Below, piece by piece: positions 51,357 through 60,175 of a stretch of 64,000 nucleotides of DNA. Positions within the stretch are counted from its first letter, which is position 1. Every line of letters starts with the position of its first letter. The stretch comes from Cereibacter sphaeroides (GTDB taxonomy: Bacteria > Pseudomonadota > Alphaproteobacteria > Rhodobacterales > Rhodobacteraceae): contig QFQS01000001.1 of NCBI GenBank assembly GCA_003243455.1, forward strand, positions 806,001 to 870,000, in the 5' to 3' direction. Under the pieces are notes generated by a model that saw only the letters and a list, made by a program, of their open reading frames with translations, did no database searches and was not told the origin of the DNA. The translations under genes and the position numbers were made by a program.

Positions 51357-51447
51357 TGCAGTCCTCCCTTGGTTACGGGGGCCTTGTCTCCTCCGGCCCT
51401 CTTGCTTGGCATGACGATAGGCAGGGTCAAACGAGTCTGTCCAGAGA

Positions 51448-51471
51448 TTTTTGAGGTACGCACCTCAAAAA
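51448..51471. promoter_or_regulatory. LacI-family operator before the binding-protein gene
   Basis: Arms TTTTTGAGGT (51448-51457) and ACCTCAAAAA (51462-51471) flank a 4-base centre ACGC; a central CG is typical of LacI-family sites. It sits 92 bp upstream of the transporter operon start and 23 bp after the lacI-type stop. The A-run is on the 3' side in both directions, so it is not an intrinsic terminator. Confidence 0.75.
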
Positions 51472-51493
51472 CTGGCCGGACCAGATGCGGTCG

Positions 51494-52564
51494 CTACTCT
51501 GCGGCCTGCAGGCGGGCCGGAAGCGTCTCGGGAAGGTTTTCGCCGATGACGATCTCGATACGGATCTGTTCTTGCGAGGAATCGATCGGCACGCGGTCGA
51601 TCTTGGCACGCAGCACACGCAGCGCGGACCGCACGACATGGCCGACGTTCTGGGTGATGACCGCATCCATCGCGCCGGACTTGAGCGATTCACGCGCATG
51701 GGGGGTCAGTTCGTGGCCGATCACGATGCAGTGGCCGGTCAGTCCCATTTCGGCAAGGCAGCGGGTCAGCGCGCGCTGGCCGGCGCCAAGATTGTAGACA
51801 GCGCGAATGTCGGGGTGACGGGCAAAGCTTTCCCCCAGCGCGGCGCACAGGGTAGCGGGCTGCCCATGCGCCTCGATCGAGGGCAGGACTTCGATCTGGG
51901 GGAAGCGGGATTGCATCAGCGCGTCGAAGCCAAGACGCCGCTCGACGCTTTCGCGCAGCAGCATGGAATCGGCGATGACAAGCACCTGCGCCGGTCCCCG
52001 ACCCAGAAAACGGCCTGTAAGCACCGCCGCTGTGCGGCCAGCAGCGCTGTTGTCGATGCCGACGAAGTGGTCGCGCTCGGTATTCGGCAGGTCGGAAACC
52101 AGCGCCAGCACGGCGATGCCCTTTTGCCGCAACCCGCGGATGGCGTCACGCAGGATGGGCGTTTCGGGGGCCATGACGGCGACGCCGCCCACCCCTTCGC
52201 CCGGCAATGCGGCAAGGATTCCGGCCAGCGCATGGGGATCTTCGGGCGGAAAGCGGCGCAGCAGGACATCGGTGCGGGCGGTGGCCGACTGGCGGTGCGC
52301 CTCGGCCAGAGCATCGAGCAGGGTCTGGTTGAACTGGCTGTCACGGTCGGGCAGGACGAAGGCCAGGCGGTAGTCGCGCTGGCGGGCGAGGTTGGCGGCG
52401 GCGACGTCGCGGACATAGCCGATGCGGGCGATTGCGTCCTGCACCGCCTGAATGGTTTTGGCGCGCACGCCGGGGCGGTCGTTCAGCACACGGTCAACCG
52501 TCGCAAGGCTGACGCCAGCCTCGCGCGCAAGGTCGTTCACGGTGGGACGGCTGCGCAATTCCAT
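51494..52564 (-). CDS. LacI-family transcriptional regulator
   Basis: A 356-residue regulator. The N-terminal helix-turn-helix TVNDLAREAGVSLATVDRVLN with the hinge-preceding RPGVRAKTIQAVQDAIARIGY (shown as blocks) covers residues 8-55, and a periplasmic-binding-protein-like effector domain covers 65-350. The recognition helix SLATVDRVL has Asp where many relatives have Ser. ATG 52564 is used; a longer frame begins upstream at 52600. It probably represses the adjacent transporter/DhaKL operon through the palindrome at 51448 and itself through a half-site at 52588. Confidence 0.92.
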   Translation of the reverse strand: MELRSRPTVNDLAREAGVSLATVDRVLNDRPGVRAKTIQAVQDAIARIGYVRDVAAANLARQRDYRLAFVLPDRDSQFNQTLLDALAEAHRQSATARTDVLLRRFPPEDPHALAGILAALPGEGVGGVAVMAPETPILRDAIRGLRQKGIAVLALVSDLPNTERDHFVGIDNSAAGRTAAVLTGRFLGRGPAQVLVIADSMLLRESVERRLGFDALMQSRFPQIEVLPSIEAHGQPATLCAALGESFARHPDIRAVYNLGAGQRALTRCLAEMGLTGHCIVIGHELTPHARESLKSGAMDAVITQNVGHVVRSALRVLRAKIDRVPIDSSQEQIRIEIVIGENLPETLPARLQAAE

Positions 52565-52587
52565 CGCGCGACTATCCTCTGAAAGCC

Positions 52588-52596
52588 TGAGGTACG
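52588..52596. promoter_or_regulatory. Half-operator matching the LacI-type site, before the lacI gene
   Basis: TGAGGTACG is identical to the left half plus centre of the palindrome at 51448 and is followed by TCAATCA instead of the second arm. It lies 24 bp upstream of the lacI-type start, in the gap after the isomerase gene, which suits autoregulation. Confidence 0.45.
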
Positions 52597-52600
52597 TCAA

Positions 52601-53386
52601 TCACCCCGGATTGCGGAGCTTTTCAAGCCAGCCAAGGCCCGCATCGGTGGTGCTGGCGGGGCGGTATTCGGCCCCGATGGGGGCGGTCCAGCCGAGGCCC
52701 GCGAGATGGCGCAGGACATGGGCGTAATCGACCTCTCCCCGGTCGGGTTCGCCACGGTCAGGGACGCCTGCGATCTGGATATGGCCGATGATGGGCAGTA
52801 GTGCCGAAAGGCGCCGGGTCAGATCGCCGCCCATGATTTGCATATGGTAGCAATCGGCCATAAGGCGCAGGTTCGGCAGGGAAATATCCTCGATGATCCT
52901 GCGGGCCTCTTCGGCGCGGGTCAGGAAATATCCGGGCGCGTCGCGAGGGTTCAGCGCCTCGATCAGGATGGTGATGCCGTGGGGTCTGGCGGCAGCGCAG
53001 GCATAGGTCAGGTTGGCGCGGTAGGTGGCCATGGCGTCCGCGGCTTCGGCGATGCCCGCCATGACATGGACGTTGCCTGCGCCGATGGCTGCGGCATAGG
53101 CGATGGCCTGATCAATGGCAGCGCGTGCCCTGCCCTCTTGCCCCGGCACGGCGGCCAGCCCGTTTTCGCCGACCTTGCCCCGGGCCGTGTTCAGGCCCAG
53201 CATCGGCAGGCCGGTCTCCTTCAGCGCGCGCTTCACCTCTGACGCCGGTGTCTGATAGGGGAAGTGGCATTCCACCGCATCAAACCCGGCGCGCGCGGCG
53301 GCCCGGATCGCATCGGGCAGCGAAAGCCCGGTCCAGAGAAAGCCAAGATTGGCAGAGAAACGGATCGTCGGCTGCGTCGGCATCAT
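52601..53386 (-). CDS. Hydroxypyruvate isomerase-like TIM-barrel protein (Hyi/OtnI family)
   Basis: A 261-residue xylose-isomerase-like TIM barrel: FSANLGFLWTGLSLPDAIRAA near the N-terminus (blocks FSANLGFLWTG and LSLPDAIRAAARAGF), LNTARG, ILIEALNPRDAPGYFL (Glu), LMADCYHMQIMGGDL (Asp, His), HIQIAGVPDRGEPD (His) and GAEYRPA (Glu). This is the metal-binding set of hydroxypyruvate and 2-oxo-tetronate isomerases. It sits upstream of lacI on the same strand. Together with DhaKL and the SIS protein it points to C3/C4 sugar or sugar-acid metabolism. Confidence 0.88.
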   Translation of the reverse strand: MMPTQPTIRFSANLGFLWTGLSLPDAIRAAARAGFDAVECHFPYQTPASEVKRALKETGLPMLGLNTARGKVGENGLAAVPGQEGRARAAIDQAIAYAAAIGAGNVHVMAGIAEAADAMATYRANLTYACAAARPHGITILIEALNPRDAPGYFLTRAEEARRIIEDISLPNLRLMADCYHMQIMGGDLTRRLSALLPIIGHIQIAGVPDRGEPDRGEVDYAHVLRHLAGLGWTAPIGAEYRPASTTDAGLGWLEKLRNPG

Positions 53387-53443
53387 TGATGGATCGGCGG
53401 GATGGCGGCAAAGATCAAGCCGTCACATCGCAAGAGGCATTTC

Positions 53444-54004
53444 ATGGATTTCGCGGCAAGGGCCGAACGCGCGGCGCAGGAACTGGGTCAGGCCGTCGGG
53501 CGCATCGACCAGCGCGCGCTGACAGAGACCGTAGAGGAGATTGCCCATGCGGGGCGGATCGCGATCTATGGCGTCGGGCGCGAGGGGCTGATGATGCGCG
53601 CGCTGGCAATGCGGCTGTATCACCTGGGGCTGGACGCGCATGTGGTGGGCGAGATGTCCACGCCGCCCGTCGGCCCGGGCGATTTGCTGATCGTAAGCTC
53701 GGGTCCGGGTGGGCTATCGACGGTCGAGGCGCTGATCGGCGTGGCGAAGGCGGCAGGAGCGCGGGTGCTGTGCATCACCGCCCAGCCGAAAGGCCCGGCC
53801 CCGATGGCGTCGGACCGGATTCTGGTCATTCCGGCGCAGACGATGGCCGACGATCAGACCCCTGCCCCGGCCTCGATCCTGCCGATGGGATCGCTGTTCG
53901 AGGGCGCACAATTCCTGGCCTTCGAACTGATCGTGCTGGCCCTGCGCGACCGGATCGGGGCCGATCCGGCGGCCATGCGCGCGCGTCACACCAATCTGGA
54001 GTGA
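53444..54004 (+). CDS. SIS-domain sugar-phosphate isomerase (6-phospho-3-hexuloisomerase-like)
   Basis: A 186-residue single SIS domain. It shows GRIAIYGVGREGLMMRALAMRL (in part), VGEMSTPPVGPGDLLIVSSGPG, VLCITAQPKG, DRILVIPAQTMADD and GSLFEGAQFLAFELIV, the organisation of the PHI/HxlB group. It probably isomerises a ketose phosphate. Start ATG 53444 has AAGAGG in position; the upstream 14 codons in frame are not favoured. It is divergent from the isomerase gene at 52601 and ends directly against hupE. Confidence 0.87.
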   Translation: MDFAARAERAAQELGQAVGRIDQRALTETVEEIAHAGRIAIYGVGREGLMMRALAMRLYHLGLDAHVVGEMSTPPVGPGDLLIVSSGPGGLSTVEALIGVAKAAGARVLCITAQPKGPAPMASDRILVIPAQTMADDQTPAPASILPMGSLFEGAQFLAFELIVLALRDRIGADPAAMRARHTNLE

Positions 54005-54586
54005 CTAGCCGATATTCATATATAGACCCGAGGCAGCGATAAGCCCGCCTAGACCGCCTTGCATGATCCGGGCCGCGGCGCTTTGTGCTGCGCTGCGCGC
54101 CAGAGCAATCCCGGCAATGTGCAAAGCGGCGGTCGAAATGAGGAAGCCACCCAGATACAGCACAATGGTTCCGGTCGCCTCGGTCGCATGTGCCTGGCCA
54201 TGGCAGGCGGCAAACAGCCCGATCATGGCCAGCGAAGCCTGCGTCACCATCGGCAACTGGCTGCGACGTGACGCGACGATGAGCAGGCCAAACACAATGA
54301 CCGATCCGGCGATCAGGATTTCGACACCCGGCAGCGGGACGCCCGCCCATGACAGGACGGCTCCTGCAGCCATAGCCGACATGAACGTGGCAGCACCCAG
54401 CCAGAATCGGTCCGGCAAAACGAAACCCGACCACAGGCCTACGGCCAGCATCGCCAGCAGGTGATCCGGTCCGGTCAACGGATGGAGCAATCCGTGCACG
54501 AAGCCATTCGCGTCGCCCTGCCCTGTATGAGCCAGCGCGGGGACGGCGAGAACGATCAGCAACAGGGACAGGGGTATGGCCTTCAT
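54005..54586 (-). CDS. hupE: HupE/UreJ-family metal transporter
   Basis: A 193-residue inner-membrane protein with a cleavable signal-like first segment (1-19, ending ALAH), about six helices and the family signature HPLTGPDHLLAM, plus a second histidine helix GLFAACHGQAHATE. Family members import Ni2+ or related metals for hydrogenase or urease. No hydrogenase or urease gene is present in the window, so it is isolated. Its stop abuts the SIS gene stop without any spacer. GGAGG supports ATG 54586. Confidence 0.9.
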   Translation of the reverse strand: MKAIPLSLLLIVLAVPALAHTGQGDANGFVHGLLHPLTGPDHLLAMLAVGLWSGFVLPDRFWLGAATFMSAMAAGAVLSWAGVPLPGVEILIAGSVIVFGLLIVASRRSQLPMVTQASLAMIGLFAACHGQAHATEATGTIVLYLGGFLISTAALHIAGIALARSAAQSAAARIMQGGLGGLIAASGLYMNIG

Positions 54587-54755
54587 CGCAGCCTCCGGCA
54601 AAACATTTCTTTGGGCGACGCTAGCAGCGGATATACAACGTGGGAAGCACGACGATCGGACACCGCGCACTGTCCCACATGTAGATCATCCTGCGGGCCG
54701 AAGTGACCGAAAATCAGTCAACCGCATGAGCGACGCCGTATTTGTGACCACGATA

Positions 54756-56195
54756 TCAGGGCTGGTTTTGCCCATCTGCGATGATCTGCACCAGATCGGC
54801 CCCCACATCGTCCCAGCTACGCAGCCGGGTCGCGGCAATACGCGCCTCCAGCATCTGGCGATGTCTCGGATCTCGGATCAGACGCAGACAGGCCTCAACG
54901 ATGCTGTCGATCGACAGCGCATCGCAATATTCGACCATGTCGCCGCCCACTTCGGGCAGCGAGGTTACGCGGGAAATGACCGATGTCTTGCCATAGCTCA
55001 GCGCCTCTCCCACGGGCAGGCCCCAGCCTTCGTAGAGGCTCGGCATGAGGTGGAAGAGGCAGTTGCGGTATAGGAAGGCGAGTTCGGTGTCGCTTGGCCC
55101 TTCGAATATCTCGATCCAGCCGCCGATATTGCCGGTGGCCCGCATCAGGTTGTCGAAGTCGCTTTTCATCCAGCCGTCGCGACCGGCAAGGACCAGCTTC
55201 GGCAGGTCTATCCCCGACATCGCGCGCATCCGGTCCCAGGCAAGCGCGGTGCGCCAGACGTTCTTGCGGACCTCGATTGTGCCAACGCAAAGCACAAAAG
55301 GCTGCGCCATCAGGGCGCGCATCCGGTCGTCGATCCCGACGCCGTCGCACAGGCGGGGATAGGCTTCGGCATTGACCTGAGCCAAAAGCGGCCCGAGCGC
55401 AGGCTCGGAGGGAGCTGAAGGCAGCGCGGCCTGCGCCAAAGGCAGGACCAGCACCTGCCGGTCGATCCCGTAGGTTTGCAGGAAGGGGACGAGATCGCGC
55501 TTCGTCGCTTCGGAGTTCGCCAGGTAGACAGTGGTGAAATTCGCGGTCTTGAGCATCCAGTCGTGAAACGTCAGCGAGGAGAGATCGGTCGAAAACTCTG
55601 GAGCCATGATCGGTATCAGGTCATGGATCATGGTCCAGACTTCCAGCCCGTCGGCCTTTGCCTTGCGGAAGGCGGCTTCCGACTTGGGCACCGTCCAGCT
55701 GCCGTCCAGCAGAACCAGCTTGTCGCCGGGCCGGGCCTGCCTGTCGAAGTCGGTGGTTTGCAGGACGTTGTTGTCGTTCTTGGCGGCACCGTGATAGGCG
55801 CGCCATTCGGCCAGCGTTGTATTGCGATGGCGGAACGGGCCGTCGCGACCAAGCAGTGCATTCAGTTGCAGCACCTTGCGGTGGAACCACAGTTTGGCTG
55901 GCCGTTCGCTATACTTGCGCAGCGCCGGATGCAGGCCCGCCTGCCTGCGGCCGAAGCCCAGACGGGCGCGCAGGGCATCGGCGTCGATCAACTCGCCTTC
56001 CGCCAGCGCAGTCAGGGGAAAGGTGCGGAAATTGCCCGAGCGGCGGTCGAAATAGGCGATCCAGACGTTTTCCGCGCCAAGCTTTGCGGCGGCCCGGTCG
56101 ATCAGCATCACGACAGTGCGCTGGATGCCCGAAAAGCGCTGGATGCGCCGAAGGTGCCACACCGCACCGGTCAGATCGAAGAAATACCTGGTCAT
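54756..56195 (-). CDS. Glycosyltransferase family 4-type enzyme
   Basis: A 479-residue GT-B glycosyltransferase, probably cytoplasmic or membrane-associated. The N-terminal half is unusual (DLTGAVWHLRRIQRFSGIQRTV start). The C-terminal GT4 domain shows FVLCVGTIEVRKNVWR, LVLAGRDGWM, the E-x7-E region MPSLYEGWGLPVGEALSYGK and ISRVTSLPEVGGD. It makes surface polysaccharide or LPS together with ManB/ManC. The start could also be ATG 56228 (11 codons earlier). The 169-bp gap to hupE shows nothing. Confidence 0.9.
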   Translation of the reverse strand: MTRYFFDLTGAVWHLRRIQRFSGIQRTVVMLIDRAAAKLGAENVWIAYFDRRSGNFRTFPLTALAEGELIDADALRARLGFGRRQAGLHPALRKYSERPAKLWFHRKVLQLNALLGRDGPFRHRNTTLAEWRAYHGAAKNDNNVLQTTDFDRQARPGDKLVLLDGSWTVPKSEAAFRKAKADGLEVWTMIHDLIPIMAPEFSTDLSSLTFHDWMLKTANFTTVYLANSEATKRDLVPFLQTYGIDRQVLVLPLAQAALPSAPSEPALGPLLAQVNAEAYPRLCDGVGIDDRMRALMAQPFVLCVGTIEVRKNVWRTALAWDRMRAMSGIDLPKLVLAGRDGWMKSDFDNLMRATGNIGGWIEIFEGPSDTELAFLYRNCLFHLMPSLYEGWGLPVGEALSYGKTSVISRVTSLPEVGGDMVEYCDALSIDSIVEACLRLIRDPRHRQMLEARIAATRLRSWDDVGADLVQIIADGQNQP

Positions 56196-56299
56196 GAGAA
56201 GGCTGTTCGCTCCGCTCGTGATGGCCATGGGCCTGTTATTGCCCGTCTCTCACAGCGCCCCTCGGGTCGCAAGCCGGAAAGACCCCCCGGCAGCGGACC

Positions 56300-57667
56300 C
56301 TATCCCTCGATCAGCGCGCGCAAGCTTTCGACCCGCGCGGCCATATCCACGCCCTGCCCCTTCGCCTCGACGTTCAGGCGCAGCAGCGGTTCGGTGTTCG
56401 AGCGGCGCAGGTTCAGCCGCCAGTCGGGGAAGGCAAGGCTCAGGCCGTCCATCTCGTCCCGCGCCGGATTTTCGGCGGCAAGATCTGTCTCGACCCGCGC
56501 GATGGCGGCCGCGGGGTCGGCGCAGACGAAGTTGATTTCGCCCGATGAGGGGAAGGCGCGCATCCGGTCGGATACGAGGTCGGACAGGCTGCGGCCCGTG
56601 CGGCCCATCAGCTCGGCCACCAGCAGCCATGGGATCATGCCGGAGTCGCAGGACATGAAATCACGGAAGTAATGATGCGCGGACATCTCGCCGCCATAGA
56701 CGGCTCCGGTGTCGCGCAGCGCCTGTTTCAGGAAGGCGTGGCCAGTCCTGGCCTGAACCGCGCGACCGCCCGCATGCGCCACCACGTCCTGCGTGTTCCA
56801 GATCACGCGGGGATCGTGGATGATGGTGGCGCCGGGTTCCTTCGCAAGGAATGCCGCCGCCAGAAGACCGACGATATACTCGCCAGGAATGAAGCGCCCG
56901 GTGTGGTCGAACAGGAAGCAGCGGTCGAAATCGCCGTCCCAGGCCACGCCCATGCCCGCGCCGTTGGCGACGACGGCATTTCCCGTCACCGGCTGGTTTT
57001 CAGGCAGCAAGGGATTGGGGATGCCGTTCGGAAAGCTTCCGTCCGGTTCGTGGTGCATGCGGACGAACTTGAGCTTTGCGCCGCGCGCAGCCAACCCTTC
57101 GGCAATCGCGTCAAAGGTCGGCCCAGCGGCGCCGTTGCCGGCGTTCACAAGGATGGTCATATCGGGCAGTTTCGTCACATCGACGAACGACAGCACGCCC
57201 TCGACATAGGCGGCGCGTGCCTTCGATGCGTCGATCACGCGCCCTCCGTCGATGGGCGCGCGGGGGGTATCCGCCTCGGCCAGCGTCCTGATCGCGGCAA
57301 GGCCTGTCGCGGTGTCGAGCGGGGCAGAACCTTTGCGGACCAGCTTCATGCCGTTGTAATCCATCGGGTTATGCGAGGCGGTGACCTCGATCCCGCCGTC
57401 GGCGTCGAAATGGCTGGTGGCGAAATACATCTCTTCGGTGCCGCACAGGCCAAGGTCCAGAACCTCGACCCCGCGCGAGACGAGTCCATCTATGACCGCC
57501 GCCTGCAGCGCCCCGGAGGAGGCGCGGCAGTCGCGGCCCACGACAACCCTGCGCGCTTTCAAAGCATCCGCAAAGGCGGCGCCGACACGGCGGGCGATGC
57601 CTTCGTTCAGTTCGGAGCCAAGGCGGCCACGGATGTCATAAGCCTTGAAGCAGGTGAGTTCGGACAT
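56300..57667 (-). CDS. manB: Phosphomannomutase / phosphoglucomutase
   Basis: A 455-residue alpha-D-phosphohexomutase that makes mannose 1-phosphate (and possibly glucose 1-phosphate). The four domains are recognisable: FKAYDIRGRLG at the start, catalytic phosphoserine in VTASHNPMDYNGMK, metal loop WDGDFDRC, sugar-binding GGEMSAHHYF and phosphate-binding RRSNTEPLLRLNVE. It is divergent from manC (134-bp gap), and together they supply GDP-mannose. ATG 57667 (MSELTC) is the usual start in homologues. Confidence 0.94.
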   Translation of the reverse strand: MSELTCFKAYDIRGRLGSELNEGIARRVGAAFADALKARRVVVGRDCRASSGALQAAVIDGLVSRGVEVLDLGLCGTEEMYFATSHFDADGGIEVTASHNPMDYNGMKLVRKGSAPLDTATGLAAIRTLAEADTPRAPIDGGRVIDASKARAAYVEGVLSFVDVTKLPDMTILVNAGNGAAGPTFDAIAEGLAARGAKLKFVRMHHEPDGSFPNGIPNPLLPENQPVTGNAVVANGAGMGVAWDGDFDRCFLFDHTGRFIPGEYIVGLLAAAFLAKEPGATIIHDPRVIWNTQDVVAHAGGRAVQARTGHAFLKQALRDTGAVYGGEMSAHHYFRDFMSCDSGMIPWLLVAELMGRTGRSLSDLVSDRMRAFPSSGEINFVCADPAAAIARVETDLAAENPARDEMDGLSLAFPDWRLNLRRSNTEPLLRLNVEAKGQGVDMAARVESLRALIEG

Positions 57668-57801
57668 GCGTGGCCCCATTGTGACGTTGCCCTTGCGGAC
57701 CATGAAAGCCCCATGCGGTCAAGTCGCGCTTGCCTCGCCCGCCAGCAGCCAGCAGTATGCGGCCGGGCTGTGCTGGCCACCGCCAGCGACGAGGTAGGCT
57801 G

Positions 57802-59244
57802 ATGCCGGTTATTCAACCAGTTCTTCTTTGCGGCGGTTCGGGAACGCGGCTCTGGCCGCTGTCGCGCAAGAGTTTTCCCAAGCAATTCGCGAAGTTGACC
57901 GGCGAGGAGACGCTGTTCCAGGCCGCCGCGGCGCGCATGGCCGGGCCGGATGTGGCCGCGCCCATGGTGATCACGAATTCCGATTTCCGTTTTATCGTCA
58001 CCGAGCAACTGGCCGAGGCGGGGATCGACCCCGGCGCGATCCTGATCGAACCCTCGCCCCGCAATACGGCGCCCGCGATCCTGGCGGCGGCGGTCTATCT
58101 GGAGCAGACCCTGCCCGATGCGCTGATGCTGGTCATGCCCTCGGATCAGGTGGTGCCGGACGCGGAGGCTTTCCGCGCCGCCGTCCGCGCGGGCGTGTCG
58201 GCGGCCGAGGCCGGGCGGATCGTGACCTTTGGCATCCATCCCGACCGGCCCGAGACGGGCTATGGGTGGCTGGAACTGGCGGGCCGGCCCGGCACGAGCG
58301 AGCCGAAGGCGCAGGCGCTGGTCCGGTTTGTCGAAAAGCCCGACGCTGCGCGGGCGGCGGAGATGCTGGCGGCGGGGAAATATCTTTGGAACGCGGGCAT
58401 TTTCCTGATGTCGGTCAGGACCGCCATCGCCGCCTTCACAGGCCATGCCCCTGCGATGTTGGCGCCGGTGCGGGCGGCTGTTGGCAAAGCCAGGGCCGAT
58501 CTGGGCTTCCTGCGGCTGGCGGCGGAGCCATGGGCGGAGGCCGAGGAGATTTCCATCGACTATGCCGTGATGGAACGAAGTTCGGACCTGCAGGTCGTGC
58601 CTTTTGCAGGGGCGTGGTCGGACCTGGGCGACTGGGCCTCGGTCTGGCGCGAGAGCGGGCCGGATGCGGCGGGGATGGCGGCGCATGGGCCGGTCACCGC
58701 GATCGACTGCGAGGGCAGCCTGCTGCGGTCCGAGGCCGAGGGGATGGAACTGGTGGGGATCGGGCTGAAGGACGTCATGGTCGTGGCCATGCCGGATGCC
58801 GTGCTGGTCGCGGACAAGGGCCGGGCGCAGGATGTGAAGCAGGCGGTGGCGGCGCTGAAGGCGCGCGGCGCACGGCAGGCGGAGACTTTCCCGCGCGACC
58901 ACCGCCCGTGGGGCTGGTTCGAGACGCTGGCGCTGGCGGACCGGTTCCAGGTCAAGCGGATCGTGGTGCATCCCGGCGCTTCGCTGAGCCTGCAGAGCCA
59001 TGTTCACCGGTCGGAGCACTGGATCGTGGTTTCGGGGACCGCGAAGGTGACGGTCGATGAGAAGGTCATGCTGCTGACCGAGAACCAGTCGGTCTATATT
59101 CCGCTGGGGGCGAAGCACCGGATGGAGAATCCGGGGCGGGTGCCGATGGTGCTGATCGAGGTTCAGACCGGCATCTATCTGGGGGAGGATGACATCGTCC
59201 GCTATGATGACATCTATGCGCGTGGTCAGGGTGCAAAGGGATAG
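57802..59244 (+). CDS. manC: Mannose-1-phosphate guanylyltransferase / mannose-6-phosphate isomerase
   Basis: A 480-residue bifunctional enzyme (type II PMI/GMP). The N-terminal nucleotidyltransferase shows VLLCGGSGTRLWPLSRKSFP, PSPRNTAPAI, TFGIHPDRPETGYG and FVEKPD. The C-terminal cupin isomerase begins around residue 365 with RPWGWFETL and holds LQSHVHRSEHWIVVSG and VYIPLGAKHRMENPG. It makes GDP-mannose for surface glycans. Start ATG 57802 follows GAGGTAGG. Confidence 0.95.
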   Translation: MPVIQPVLLCGGSGTRLWPLSRKSFPKQFAKLTGEETLFQAAAARMAGPDVAAPMVITNSDFRFIVTEQLAEAGIDPGAILIEPSPRNTAPAILAAAVYLEQTLPDALMLVMPSDQVVPDAEAFRAAVRAGVSAAEAGRIVTFGIHPDRPETGYGWLELAGRPGTSEPKAQALVRFVEKPDAARAAEMLAAGKYLWNAGIFLMSVRTAIAAFTGHAPAMLAPVRAAVGKARADLGFLRLAAEPWAEAEEISIDYAVMERSSDLQVVPFAGAWSDLGDWASVWRESGPDAAGMAAHGPVTAIDCEGSLLRSEAEGMELVGIGLKDVMVVAMPDAVLVADKGRAQDVKQAVAALKARGARQAETFPRDHRPWGWFETLALADRFQVKRIVVHPGASLSLQSHVHRSEHWIVVSGTAKVTVDEKVMLLTENQSVYIPLGAKHRMENPGRVPMVLIEVQTGIYLGEDDIVRYDDIYARGQGAKG

Positions 59245-59365
59245 CGTTGCACGGCGCAACGAAAGACCAAGCCTTTGATCCGATTGCGGAAATGTTATTC
59301 CATTTACCTGATCGCAACTTGTGTTAATGCTGCCTGACCGCCAGGAAACCCCGGAAGGAGCCGAG

Positions 59366-60175
59366 ATGGCCGGCCGCGATGGGCTTGCTGCCTATGTCAT
59401 CAACCTGCCCCGCTCGGTCGAGCGGCGGGAGAGGATGCAGGCGCAGCTGGAGGCGATCGGCCTGCCCTATCAATTATTCCCCGGTGTCGATGCCAAGGCG
59501 GAATGGGACAGACTGGTGCCGACGCTGGACGCAGAGGCCTTTCGCCGCAACGTGGGGCGCGAGGTCTTGCGGGGCGAAATCGGCTGTTACCACGCCCATC
59601 TGGGCGCCTGGCGCGAGTTTCTGGCCGGCCGTGACGATGTCGCCCTGATGATGGAGGACGATGTCGTCTTTCATCCCGAATTCCTTGAGGCGCTGGATGC
59701 CGGCCTGTCGGTCGTGCGCGACTGGGATATGCTGAAGCTGAACAAGATCCGCGCCAAGCAGCCGGTCTCGCAAGGCACGGTCGGGCAATGGCAGGTCAAT
59801 GCCTATGTCGGCCCGGCGACGGGGCTGGGAGCCTATCTGATCACGCGCGAGACGGTGGCGCGGCTGTTGCCGCAGATGCTGCCGATAACCCGGCCCATCG
59901 ACCATGAGCTTGATCGGATTTTCATCCATGATTTCCGCCACTTCGGGCTGGAACCTTTTCCAAGCCACGTCGATGACGGGAACCAGAGCACGATCACCGG
60001 CCAAGGCTTTGGCGGAGTGAAGAAATTCCCCTGGTATCGCCGTTTGCCGATGTACGGGTTGCGCTGGCGGAACCTGTTCCGCAAGGCGCTGTACCTGGCA
60101 GCGAGGGGAAGGCTGTTTTCCCGACAGTCGCCGCTTCAGCCGGACGGCAGCGTGCCGCCGTTTTCGACCCAGTAG
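59366..60175 (+). CDS. Glycosyltransferase family 25 (LPS-type) protein
   Basis: A 269-residue glycosyltransferase. It shows AYVINLPRSVERRERMQAQL (the GT25 N-terminal signature), GEIGCYHAHLGAWREFL, acidic active-site LMMEDDVVFHPEF, GLGAYLITRETVARLL and a basic C-terminus. It probably adds a hexose to LPS or a capsule. GGAAGGAG fixes ATG 59366. The last 40 bp overlap the 3' end of the gene on the other strand. Confidence 0.9.
   Translation: MAGRDGLAAYVINLPRSVERRERMQAQLEAIGLPYQLFPGVDAKAEWDRLVPTLDAEAFRRNVGREVLRGEIGCYHAHLGAWREFLAGRDDVALMMEDDVVFHPEFLEALDAGLSVVRDWDMLKLNKIRAKQPVSQGTVGQWQVNAYVGPATGLGAYLITRETVARLLPQMLPITRPIDHELDRIFIHDFRHFGLEPFPSHVDDGNQSTITGQGFGGVKKFPWYRRLPMYGLRWRNLFRKALYLAARGRLFSRQSPLQPDGSVPPFSTQ

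Noticed and set aside
51448..51471. Palindrome read as a bidirectional intrinsic terminator after lacI
   Set aside because: T-run is 5' and A-run is 3' on both strands, the reverse of a terminator; the CG centre and recurrence of a half-site fit a LacI operator.
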